This document shows positions 34,620 through 46,738 of a DNA stretch of 64,000 nt, in pieces; position 1 is the stretch's first letter, and each line of letters starts with the position of its first letter. Origin of the DNA: Monarcha castaneiventris obscurior (taxonomy: Eukaryota; Chordata; Aves; Passeriformes; Monarchidae); contig JAMPIT010000884.1 of assembly GCA_026261815.1 (NCBI GenBank), positions 17,010,210-17,074,209 on the forward strand. Reading direction: 5' to 3'. The notes under the pieces were generated by a model. It was given only the letters and a program-made list of their open reading frames with translations, searched no databases and was not told the origin of the DNA. A program made the translations under genes and the position numbers.

Positions 34620-36134
34620 GTAGGACACTGGTTTCTCTTTTTATCCTGAATGAAATGGCTGCATCTTGCATTGAGTGTGGGAGCTGAGAGCTGTTAGCTT
34701 GTCATTCAGAGGAAGTGACAGGAGCCACAATAGCTTGTGCTACTGAAAACTAGGCTAAACAGAGAATAATGGAACAGGTACTGAATGGCTGACAGGCTTC
34801 TGAAAGGGAAGCAGGCTGTTTGAATGGAAGCTTCCCTTCTCCAGTGCTGGTGAATTGTGGACTGAGACACTTTCTCTGGAGCATGAGTAGGTTGGGAAGT
34901 CTGTGCAGGTTTAAAACTTTGCAGGAAAAGCTTTTGGCCTAGAACAGCATCATGTTCATGCGTCTCCATTGTTATCTCAAATGAAAAATAACTTCTGCTG
35001 GTGGAATGGGCATGTTTCTAGATCTCCAACTCAGACCTACGGATTGCCAAACTTATTGTTGTATCTGAGCTTTAAACTCCTTTTGGCAGACCTTCACTAG
35101 ACTGCACCTTCTTTTGGAAAATTCATACAGCACATTATTTCCAAGAGAATCCCAAAGCTTTTCAAGATTTGCCATTTTCTGTATTAATTGCTTCAGCCTT
35201 TATGTACACTGAACTCAGAAGCAAAACAGAGCAGCCATTTAACAAAACAAATCAGTAACCCTGGCACCATGCCCAACTTAACCACTCAGCACAGGAGTGT
35301 TGGGGTAAGAGAAGATGCAGCTCCATGGAAATTGTTTTAGTCCTGGAAACAGTGACTAAAGGAAGAGGTTGATGGAACAGGTAATGGAGTAATTATCACC
35401 AGAAATGTGCTGTGATGCAAAGCTTCTTGTGAAAGAATGGTCAGTGTTAATGGAGCCTTGTATGGTGGAAGGAATGACTGGTTAAAGAGACACCAAACAG
35501 CAACTTTGTTATAGGAGTACCCTGTAGATGGGATAGGCAAGAGAGAAAGCCATACAGCAGATACCTTCAGATCACAGAGTCTGCCACTGCGTTTGCCTGG
35601 GTTGGGTAGGATACAATGAATGCTCTTCAATACTACTAGCCAGTAAAACTATAGCAATTTAGCATCATCTGATGAAGCATTCCTTAATTTCCGGGATTTC
35701 ACAAAGTTCTAGCTGACAGTGATCTCTTTAATTATCACATGGGCATTGAGAAAGTACTTAAGAGCTGAAGGACAGGTGTTATGAAATAGAACATTTCACA
35801 ATGTTATACCCAAAGTGAGAAAATTATTATGAAGTCTTTCCAGAGACACCTGTGAACAGAGATAGTTTCAGCAAAGTTCACATTAATAGGTGCTTGGATG
35901 ATAGAAACTGCTCCCAAAACCAATAGCATCTGACACTGTTACACCCAGCAGAAAATGAAAGAGCATTGAAACTGCACCAAGGGTCTCAGTACAGCACTGA
36001 AGCATTTTTCTAAGCATTAATTTCAGAGGAGAAAAGATCATTTTTTTTAAAAAAAGGAGTTAGTTTTTCATGATCTTTTTCCTCCCCTGTCCTGACCTGT
36101 GGATTAGAGCAGAGGCACACAAGCAGTTCATCTG

Positions 36135-36712
36135 TGGTTTAAGCCCAGCTGGAAATTAAGCACCACACAGCCGCTCACCCAACCTCCCTCTCACCCCTCC
36201 ACCCCCGTGGAATGGGGAGGAGAATCAAAGTAAAACTTGCAGTTTGAGGTAAGAAGAGTTTAATAATTGAAAATAAAGTAAAATACAACAACAACAATGG
36301 TAAATGATAATGATAATAATAATGAAAAGGGAAAAACAAGCAATGCACTATACAATTGCTCACCACCCACTGCCCCATGCCAGACCCCTCTTCCCAAGCC
36401 CAGACTGGTCCCCCTTCTGGGTTATCTCCCCCCAGTTTATGTACTGGGCATGATGTTCTGTGGTGTAGAATGTCCCTTTGGTCAGTTCAGGGCAGCTGTC
36501 CCAGCCATGCTCCCTCCCAGTTTCCTTTGTTCTCCTCCTCACTGGCAGAGCACGAGACAAGGAAAAAAGCCCTCGACTTAGGATAAACACAATTTAGCAA
36601 AAAACCAAAACATCGGTCTGTTACCAACACCATTCTCATTATGAATTCAAAACACAGCACTCTTAACAGCTACTGAGAAGAAATTAACTCTAGCCTAGCT
36701 GAAACCAGGACA
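36135..36712 (-). mobile_element. solo LTR of an avian endogenous retrovirus, antisense, with 5-bp target duplication
   Basis: 578 bp. On the minus strand it starts TGTCCTGGTTTCAGC and ends CTTAAACCA. ATCTG flanks both sides (36130-36134 and 36713-36717), a perfect 5-bp target site duplication. The start TGTCCTGGTTTCAGCTAGGC type is one I associate with bird ERV LTRs. A minus-strand ATTAAA lies at 36259-36264. No internal genes remain, so it formed by LTR-LTR recombination. Confidence 0.9.
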
Positions 36713-38802
36713 ATCTGGTACTCAGCATAAATACAAGGAAGGAAACTTCTCGGTGGAAGCACTGGAGCAAGAACAAGTGGCAGGAGGATCTTCCCCTGAC
36801 AGAGCCATTTCTCTTCTGTCAGCAGCGCTTTTCACAACCCCTGTGGAGATTTCCACCCACTCAGTTATGCTGAATACTGTCTGTGGACATGCTGTGAAGG
36901 GGCAGGATCCTCTGCAGAGGGTGGAGGAAACGGCAGAGGGTGGGGAAACAAATCATGTTAAAACGGTAACAATAAGGAAAAAAAATCCGTCATTTGGGGA
37001 AATGATGCAGAGCCCATTTTCTCACTGGCAACCACGGAAGTTGAGACAGAGAAATGAATTTTCAATTGCTTTTGTTCCCTAAAGGTACCATGGTCCCTGT
37101 CACTAGCAGGTACCTCAGGTGGCCTGACCACAAGCCTCTTCTGCTACTCCCACACATGGTGGGTGTTCTTCATTCCTGGTTTGCTTTGCTTTGATGAAAA
37201 CAACCCATCTTTGATCCATGGTATGGGTGGGCTAAATGACAGCATCAGGACAAATACCATCTCCCAAAGGGTCCAAAGTTCCTCATGTCCCCAGCTGTAG
37301 CCTCCACTGACTTCAGCAGGAGTGCAAGGGTTTGCTGAGATATGTCCCTTGTGCTGGCTTGGGTGTCAGTTTACACCATGTTTGGTGGGGTTCAGGGAGC
37401 AAAAAGGTGCTATATTACCATTTGCTCTGTTTCCAGTAGTGAAAGGTTCATCACCTGAATCTTTCATACCAGTAGTCATTTAAATAAAGGGTAATAACTA
37501 GTGGTCACACTGCCAATTGAAATACTGTTTTTTTCTTGAGGATGTCAGCTTTGAGAGTAAGGATGCAGATCTCACTTCATCTCCCCTCACAGTAATATAA
37601 TTATCCTGAGTGGCTGGATCCTGATTCTAGGGATCAGAGGCTGCAGCAGAAATGATGCTGGGCAGTGCTGCAACACCATCCTGGGTACAGGAGAGAGGTG
37701 AAGGAAGGGGAGGGAGTGTGGAGGCACAGAAGAGGCAATCAGAGAAGAATGGGATGCAGATTGGTGTTATTGTTATTCTAATGGCATCAGCTCTCAGTGG
37801 GATGATACCATGGTAATTTAGAGTTATGATACTACCAGAAGTTTGGTACCCAGCACTGGTTGCCAGAAAGCCAAATATCTGGGTAGACTTGTAGTTTCTG
37901 AACAAATGCAGCCACAGCTCTCTAAAAGGGGAACAACAGAGACTTTTTAAGTGCCCCTCTAAAAGAACAAGTGGTATGAACTGGCCTGTCATTCTGCCAC
38001 TGATCATTACAAACACTGTCACTTGTCTGACTTGATGGTGCTTGAGGAGATTTGTAAGCACTTTGAAATGTTCACTATGCATGCAGTGAAAAATTAAGCT
38101 CCCAGATTTCCAGCCATGCTTATGGGGAGGGAGCACCCCCAGTGCCCCCGTGGGGAGAATGCCAGTGACAGGGAGCATTGGGCCCCTTTTCTTCTGGCAG
38201 ATGAATGGCAGTCCCCAGCCAGGGCAGGGTAAGGCAAACTGGTGAAATCAAATGTCCAGGAAGATGACACAGGCCTGGCTGCTGTCAGGGAGTGAGGGAG
38301 CAGTCAGATGGGATTAGAGAGTTACAGTCTGGAGGGCTGAGAGAAGGGATGGAGAGGGAAGCTCAAGGGCCTCCTTTCTCCCAGTTCAGTCTGTCTTAGC
38401 TCAGTGGGAAATCCCAGAATGGGTTTGAGGGGAAGTCCAAGCTGCTCCTCTTGCCATTAGAGATGCTACTCCATGCTCCAGGTGGAGAGGAGGCCAAATT
38501 CAGGAGGGAAAAGCAGTGTCCTTTGCCCTACCCTACCCTCCCCCCTTTCATCCATCCCTCTCCTTCCCCCATGGGCCTGGAAGGGGTGCAAAAGGGGTTC
38601 AGTGTGCACACATTTCTTGGAGGACATGGTGGAGCCAAGGCAGGGTCCAGTTGTGTGAGCTGAGTTGGTGTGGTCTCTTTGGTGGGAAGCCACACAAACC
38701 CTGATTTGACGATACCTGTTTCTTGGAATGAGTATTACCTACCTGCTTTATTGTGCTTTGGCACTTCAAAGCACTGTGCAAACATTAAGTAATGCCTGGA
38801 TG

Positions 38803-38820
38803 ATTAATTATAATTAATTA
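38803..38820. promoter_or_regulatory. TAATTA-rich palindrome, possible homeodomain site cluster
   Basis: ATTAATTATAATTAAT (38803-38818) is a perfect 16-bp palindrome extended by TA, giving overlapping TAATTA/ATTA cores. This is the typical binding core of homeodomain proteins, including retinal ones. Function is inferred only from sequence; it could be chance AT-rich sequence. Confidence 0.35.
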
Positions 38821-41800
38821 GAAGGCAGCTATTCTCCTGGGATGTCAGTCCAGTACCTTTCACGCACACTAACTGCGTTGGAAATGAGAAATAAGGAATG
38901 GTGATGGCATTCTCCCCAAGCCATGTCCTGCCCCAGATAGCACTGTCATCTGCTCCCTCCTGTGAGTCAGTAGCCTGGGGCTTTCTGATCCTCGGGCTGC
39001 AAGGCAGAAATCACATGGAGTTGCTGACAGAAGCTTTTAGTGATTTAAAGCCCCAGTGAAACCGCTGGAATCTGTGCGGGAGTTCAGCTGTCACTTTGGG
39101 CTGTGGATGACGTCTCTTTCATTGCCTGACCTTCTTGCTGTTCGACTTCTGTGGCTGTCAGCTGGCTGCCAGTCCCAACAGGGACAGGTAGGGTGAGGTT
39201 CCTTGCTGTGGTTGTCATGTGTCAGGGATGGGAAACAGACAATGGGGCATGCACATGGTGCCCGATAAAAATAACCCAATTGGGCACTTGGGAGATGCGG
39301 GTTTATTTTATACAACACTTCTCTGTTTATATTGGAAGTTGCTGTTCTTACCAGCAGTTATTGGACCACAGTGAAATCGTTATCCCATGACACCAGCAAT
39401 TCATGCAGATGGATTTGGGGAGAGCCCCAGGCAAGCTCAAACCAGGAGCAGAGAAGAGAAATGTTGTCTCTGTTTCGAAGACAGAGTTTTGGGGCACTGA
39501 GGTATCAAGACCAGTGTTTTCACAAGAGCTCTGTACTCACAGCAGGAGCAGATTTTAAAAATGTATTTTGATTTTTTTTTTCCAAAAGAATTCTAAATCA
39601 ATCAGTCTGAGAAGTAGGTAATGAGGAGTAATTTTGCCATTTTACCTCTGGTTAAAATCCAGCCTCTATCAGTCTGATGGAAGCTCTTAATTTGAAAAGC
39701 AATTCCTGGCCAGCTTGATGTCTCTCCTTCTCTTCCTTGGTCTCCAGTTTTGGCTACCTGCTGTCTGCTACCAGCAAGCAGGAACAGGAGGTGCAGGTGG
39801 CTTTTTCAGCAGGACTGTTGCTGTGGCATCTTTTCAAGCTAATCTGCACACAATTCTGTATTCCTACAGTTTTGTTGCTTGGATGGATAAAACATTTCAA
39901 CCTTCTCTCTGGAAAGTGACAGTAGCATCAGCAGAAGCTGTTAAAATGCACAGGAATAAGCTCTAATAGCATAAGCACCTTTTCCATGGAAATAGCTGCA
40001 TATAAACTGGAGAATTAAAATTATTTCACTAGGCTGGTTCAGAAAGCAGCATTAAGACACCCATACAAAATAGGAGGATAGCTGATCTCTTTAGTGTGTG
40101 CTGCAGTATTCAGAAGGAATGCTGTCCCTCTTTTCATGCTGAAGGTTGTGCCAAAGTTGTCTCGGTGCAGAGACTTCTGTGAGTTCCTGAGGCATCACCA
40201 GGTGCCTTTATGGAAATCATGGTTTCCCCCGGCATGCAGTGGTAGGATGGATAAAAAGAAGGAAGACAACTTGTTTTCAGCCCATCCCCTGCTATGCCTG
40301 GTCTCTGCCTGGTGCCAGCCCCTTCTGGCAATCCCCAAAGCCCGAGCAGTTTCTCACGCATCCATTTGATCCGACAAAATCTGAGACATCTGAACGGGCC
40401 GTGCCCTGGAACTGAGTCACAGAAAGGGTTGGGGGCACTCCTAAGACAGAAATGCTGCTGATTTTAGTGCTAACAGCAGCTGTGCTGTCTCCAGCTCTCA
40501 GGACATCTGTCTGGGGGCTGTTAGCAGTGGGTACACGTTTGGCTGGCCTGAGGGTTGGGCCAGTACTCCGATGTCACAGTATCCCCATGGCATGGGGCCA
40601 AAACCAGGGTCTCTTGCACCCTTCATCCACCCATCTGCCTGCCTGCCTCCCATTGCATTCTACTTACACACTGAGCCCTGGGGGACACCTGTGAGCACAC
40701 AGGCTGCTTTTTGGGGTGTTTCTGGGGCCCACACAAGCTGTTCTATGAGCCAGACAGAAGTGAGGTGGTTGCATTATTTTGCACTGGCTCTGGTCTTAGA
40801 AACCTTGCCTTTCGTCAAGGTTTGGCATCAGTGCTGGGGCCACATGGTTCCCTTTTCAGAGCTGATTATCCTCCAGCCGGGTCAGTGAACAGGCACAGGG
40901 AGCAACATCTGCCTGCAGAACTCCATATAGATGTCTCCATGCATAGACAGTAACTGGGGACAAGAGGGACAAATAAGTCTATTTTGACCTCAAAAGACTG
41001 CTAAAAATAGTCATGTGAGGCATCTTTCGTAGCATTCTGCTCACCCTGGCTGGACCTTAGCAATTCCCTTTTCTTCCATGGTGTATGTGCTGTCTGCATA
41101 GGCTGTAAGATCTTCAGCACAGGGACCATGCCTCCTCCCTGTGTGTGCAGACATTGTCTATTGCCTTGGGATGAGTCCTTGTCTGGGGAAAAAATCAAAG
41201 ACAATAGCCAATTCTGTAGAGTAAATACTCCTTTGTAGGCTCTGCTGAGTGCCTGACTTTGTACACTGCACCACTTACCAGGGGAAAAGCATTAGGGGGT
41301 GAGCCCTGCCTTCCTCAGCCCATGCAGGCAGTGCTTCACCCAGCGCAGATCCTGTGGGTGGGTTCCTGTGCCCAGGCCCTGCCCTCACCAGCCCTCTCAG
41401 GGAATTTTCTCAATGGGACCCCAACAAAAAATGGTGAGCAGTGAGTTTTCCTGTTTGGGGTCTGGTGAGGCATCTCTCCAGGACATCCTCGTCCCTGGAG
41501 CCTGTTCCAGGCTGGAGCTCCAGCCCAGGACCCCGTTCTTGCCTGTGCATAGCAGAAATCTGCTCACCTAAGGTTATCCACCACTGCCGCCTCTACAGCT
41601 CCTCTGATTGCCATGGTTGTCACTCTTGAGGGGAAAAGAGCCCTTGACACTGACTCAGGAGAGACTTGCATATAGCTGGATTTTTTAGATTGGCACCCAG
41701 CGCCTTTGCCATGTTCCCTTTGCTTGCAAATTATTTGATATCATTTTAATTCTGAGCCGAATTAGAGCAGTGCACGGGTTGCCATGGCAACCATTTCCTT

Positions 41801-44559
41801 GTGCCTTTTGGTCTGACTCATTGCAGACAATTACTCTTGCGCTCCAGGATTCACAGATGTGATAGGAGAAGAATCATGTGCTGGGCTTTCAACTTTTTTT
41901 TTTTTGCTTTTAATTTCCTTCCCAGCCTCTCTTCCATTAACTCCTGCCTAGCCAGCATCAGCAGGGTCCCGTGTCCCTGCGCAGGGGTGCTCGTGGGAGC
42001 ACGTTGGATGTGTGGGTAAGCCGTGTGTGAGGTGATTTGTGCACACACGTGTGTATCTGCATACATAAACAGCTCCTGTGCAGTGTGCTGTGGCATCCCC
42101 GGGATCCCTGTCTGCACGTCTCGCTGGGGACGTGCACAGACACTCAGAGCCACGGAGCAGTTGGCACGTCCTCCTGGCTGTGGTGTTTTCCAGGTGGGTG
42201 CAGGGTTGATCCCTGTGGCCATGCAGTTCTACCCAGTGTGCAGGGGCTGTCAATAAGCACTGGGTGTTCGGGGCACTGACAAAGTGCGAGGGTCATGAAT
42301 GGTGCAGGACCTTCCACTTGGAGCTGTGTGAAGATCCACAGGCTGCCAAGCAAGCAGCACTGACACCCCTGACACCACCTAAATCTCTGTGTGAATGCAA
42401 GGCCAGGTCATTACCCTGCTCACACCTATCCCCACAGTGCCCCATGTCTTTTATCCAAAGTTCTTGAGGAAAGTGCTTTGTCTGTAGCCTCAGCACAGGT
42501 ATAGCCGATGTCCTGAGCTGTATGAGCACCTACAGCTCAGCAGAGGAGCAAAGCCACGTGAGAAGATGCTGGAAAGGATCACATGAACTGTCTGTAGACG
42601 TAAGGATGAAGGTGGTAAATGTCACTGCAGAGGAAGTTACAGGAAATGTCTTGTGTGATGGTTTAGCTTAAATTCAGGCAAGGGAGAAGCAGACAAGTTC
42701 TGCAGGGTGAGAACCACAGAAACTTAGCAGATCTGAGTACACCTCCAGCCTCCTCCTAAGATACATTCTTTTAACCACCAAATTCAGCCCGAATTCTTTT
42801 TCTCCTGCCCTACCTGTCACCTAAGGCACAAATCTCCCCATCATAAGGCTTTGTAATGGGACTCTGACTGCCACCCCTTCCCCTTCACAAGACCTTTTTC
42901 CTCTCTTCTTTCTCTCACTGGGATACAGAAACCCCACTCCTAGGGCCACAAATAATTCTGGTTAGATGGCACCTCTACACTGGCCCAGAGTGTGTGGAGG
43001 GTGTTCTGCTGCTGGCTCCTGGCACTGCTTTCACGGGCAGCAGGGCCAAGTGTGGAGTGTGGGGAGGGAGCAGTTGAGCTTTTGGGGACAGTGTGGAGCC
43101 CCCATTTCTGTGAGGATCCTGATTCACTTCCCCTCCCTCTATCTGCCACGACAAGCAGCTGCTTAAGCTGGCTCTGCAGAGAGACTATGTGGGATGGAAA
43201 AAAGACAGACAGCAAAGAAGGCTGCCTTGCCTAGCCCTGCCCTGCCCTCCCTTAGAGGTCGGAATTGTAGGGATAAAGTGAGGATTGCTTACATATCAAG
43301 CTGAGTTAGACCTTGCAGAGGAGGTTAAAACAAACAGCATAATATTCTTCAGCTATTTGAAAAGAAAAAAAAAGAAAGAAAGAAGTAGGGCCATTTGTGG
43401 TCAATAAGAGTGAAGTTGGGATCAAGGAGTCTATAGTCTGAGCCAAAACCAAAGAATACTCTGGGCCCAAGTTATTGATAAGGACAGAAATATCATCCTT
43501 GGGGAAAGAAACAAGCTGACTACTGTGAATAAGCAGCTCAAGCTGATTAGTGCACTCACAGTGCTGGGCCTGGGTGCTCTCTGGCCCTGGGAGAGCTGGC
43601 ACGTGGAAACACACACTTACAGCAAAGGGCTTTTTTCAGCTCTGCACACAGTGGTGCCTCCGTGCAGTCTGGAAAAGTGAAAATTCAGCAGTTAGGATTA
43701 AAGAAGGATGAGAAATAAGTTTGTCAGTCTCAGACTTTTAAGTGTGACCTCTGCAATGTCTGTAGCACTTTAGAGGAGATCTTCAAGGAAAGTATAATTA
43801 CTACCAAGCAGTTAGGGAAAAGGAAGTCAGGCTGTATGAGTTTATCAGGGCTGGAGAGCACCAGGCCGAGCCAACAGCTTTCTTTCAGATGATTGTTTTC
43901 CTGGAAGGCAAAAGAAATTTCAAAGGTCTCTTCTCCGTATTTCAGTAAAGCATTGATACACGCCACATAAGAAACAATTAGTTAGGCTGGAGAAGATCAA
44001 GAGAGGCAGAGGAGTTGCAAAGGGGAGGGAGGGAGAAGACAATCTGGGAAGACAGCAGCAGCAAGATCACCTGTCAAAGTCTAGCAAAAGGTTACTTGTT
44101 GCACTCCCCATGGTCGCCCATGGGATTAGCTAATATTAACCTGAGACCCTGACTCAGATAGCTGTGGAGAGTGAGGGAGTATCCTAATGATTCAACACTA
44201 GAAGGCATTGCTAGTACAGGGAAGGACCAGGATATTGTAGAGAAAGCCTTATTTGACCTTGGCAGGAGTACCAGAAACAGAATGAATTTCAGTAGTACGA
44301 CAGACAAGGTCATATGCTTGACAACTAATAATAGAAATCTTCTGTAAGCTGGGAACTCTGAGAGATCTGGCAGAGAGCACAGCAAGCAGAACCAGAGGCA
44401 GTCTTTGTCTTCTGGGAGCTGTTGAGCCAATTTTGCCAAGTCTCAGTGAGGATCTTCAGTGTGGATCATCAGTATAAGCTGTCTTGCTCTCTGATGCCCA
44501 CATAAAATTCAGGGAACCATTGTCATCAGCCAAGATCTATCCTGAGAACCTTGCTGAAA

Positions 44560-44900
44560 GGCAGCTGGATAGACTTAGTGGTAAACATATCCTGAGAAAG
44601 CTCAGGAAAAAAATGCTGGGATCTTCTGTATTAGGTGGTGGTGGGATGATGGTGAATCACAGAGTGATGCAGTTGTGGCCAAAGCAAATGCTGTGCTAGT
44701 ACTTATGGAGGTGTTCCCAGTGGGAAGATACATTGATGTTCCTACCCAAAGCCCTGTGAGGCCTCTCCTCTAGTCTGGGTTACAGTTTTGGTCAAAGGAA
44801 TACAGGCTGAGACAGGATGGACAGATGATGAGAGGAAAAGGAAGTCTGACTCTGTGAGAGGAACCTGGGAGCACCCAGCTTCTTTAACCACATGCAACCG
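44560..44900 (+). repeat. ancient CR1 LINE body fragment, sense
   Basis: TGGCCAAAGCAAATGCTGTG, TACCCAAAGCCCTGTGAGGC and TCTGGGTTACAGTTTTGGTC parallel the old CR1 ORF2 end (GCCAAAGCAAATGCTA..., CAAAGCCCTGGTGAGGCC..., TGTTCAGTTTTGGTC). Diverged; borders approximate. Confidence 0.6.
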
Positions 44901-46169
44901 AGGCCAAAGCAGATAGGATTGCTGCAGTAACTGCATCTTGGGGGACACACTTAAACTAAAGCACACAGTTCTGTGGAGATAGTGTAGTATGGACAGGCCA
45001 GCAAAATACTTAGGGTGCAAAACTAGATGTGGGATTCTATCTGTTAAGGTAATGCAGCTTTACCCAGAATGTGAGGTATAAAGACAACAGCTTTAAGCTG
45101 GAGCTTGAAAAGTGTGTAATAAAGAGGTGATGCCTTGAATAGAAAGAGCTGACACTCTGTTAGCCTGTTGTCCCTTCACCAGGAAACAGCTGAAGTCCCT
45201 GGTGTCACCATGTCACAGTACAAAAGCCAGCAGCAAGCAAGGTGAGCACTCAGGGAACTTCCCACTCTCTACAGCGTTCCCCTGGGGTAGAAGGCTGGGC
45301 ATCCTTACCCTGTAGTTCACACACTCCATGGTTTTAGTCATGACTGAATAAAAAGGTGTTTGTTAAAGCAGGTGAAAGCCCCAGCACAGCACCTGGGAGG
45401 CCAGAAGAAGCTAGGGCTGACCTAAACCCCTCTCTCAGCCTTTGACATCATGGTGGTTTCTCTTGATTGCGTTGGGTTTTGCAAAGTAAAGAATAGTGAG
45501 TAGAAAAACCCCTGCTTATGGTAACAAGCCCTTAAAAAGCAGATGGGGATGTGGGGGCTGGTCTGTTTTGTGGCAGCTGAGCAGACCAGAGAAGGGAGAA
45601 TCTGAGAAGCAGCTGGTCAGAGGCACTCACTGAAAAGGGGATGATCAGTCACAAGAAAATGAAAATAAGGGGAGAGAGAAGGAATGACTGGGGAATCCAA
45701 GACATTTATGTCCAGTAAAAAATATGTGAAAAATAACCACAGGAGGCTGTGGGTGGATGAAAAAGTGGAAAATGCTGGAAGGGGATCATCCTTTTAAATA
45801 AAGGGCTAGATTTTCTATTGCCAAGAATTGCATAAATCTGGAGGTTCATGTTTAAAATGCACTGATTTTGTACTACTGTAAAGGTGGTTATGAGTAGGAT
45901 CAGAACCACTTATCCATAGTCTGCCTCCCTCAAAATTACTTGTTAGGGTTTTGTCCTAGCATTTCCATTTGCCTCCCTCTTTACAGCAGGAACAATATTC
46001 ACACAGCCTAGTGAGTGAGCTGTGAGACATTCTTTGGTAGGAAGGAGTAGAGAAAAGTGGCAAAAGTCATGTAGTAACTACAATATAGAGCTGGTGAATG
46101 TGGAAAATACTTCTAAAAGGAGGAGGAAAAACTGGAAGCACTGTGACAATAGGCTACAGTGTTGTTCCA

Positions 46170-46310
46170 GAGGTGAGGGAATGCTTTCAGTGAAAGGCTT
46201 AATGAACTCAATCTGCCTATTGTACCTAAAAGAAGACAGAGATTATTTGATTTAGAGTATAAAGTGCCTCCACAGAGAGAGCTGCTGGTTACTGAAGGTT
46301 TATTTCTTTA
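46170..46310 (+). repeat. ancient CR1 LINE fragment, sense
   Basis: GTGAAAGGCTTAATGAACTC, AATCTGCCTATTGTACC and AAAAGAAGACAGAGATTATT track the CR1 phrase AGAAGGCTTAAAGAGCTCAATCTGTTT... that normally follows the segment at 44560-44900. The same old element may be split by about 1.2 kb of other sequence. Confidence 0.6.
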
Positions 46311-46560
46311 ATCTAGGGGAGAGAATAACAAAAACCGTGACAGAAAAACCAAACTGATTCAAATGAGTTAGTAAGCATGAATGCTAAAAATGAGCATGAA
46401 TAGGTATTGTCACAAGATACCAAGGGAAACAATATTTTTCCCTTTCTTGAGTGTTTTTCTAGTCAAAGGTAGATGCCTTTCTGGAAGATTCTACTTAGCT
46501 GCATGTAAATACTCACTGTTGGTCTTTCTACAGCATAGCTTCTCTAATTTCTGTTTCATA

Positions 46561-46655
46561 AGCTAAACAGATTGAGCTCTTTAAGCCTTTCACAGGAAGG
46601 CATTTTCTGCCACCCTCAAATAATGTTTGTGGTTCTTTTCCACACAATTTCCAAG
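46561..46655 (-). repeat. ancient CR1 LINE fragment, antisense
   Basis: AACAGATTGAGCTCTTTAAG, CCTTTCACAGGAAGGCATTT and GTGGTTCTTTTCCACACAAT match the reverse complement of an old CR1 body. Confidence 0.6.
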
Positions 46656-46662
46656 TAGCGTG

Positions 46663-46738
46663 CGATACACAGAAGGTCAGACTGGATGATCTAAAGTCCC
46701 TTCTGGCCTTTATATTCTCTGAATCTCTGCCTCTGTGA
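46663..46738 (+). repeat. ancient CR1 LINE 3' end, sense
   Basis: AAGGTCAGACTGGATGATCT, CCCTTCTGGCCTTTATATTC and TCTGAATCTCTG follow the old CR1 tail (GGTCAGACTAGATGATC..., CCCTTCTGGCCTTA..., ATGAATCTATG). Confidence 0.7.
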
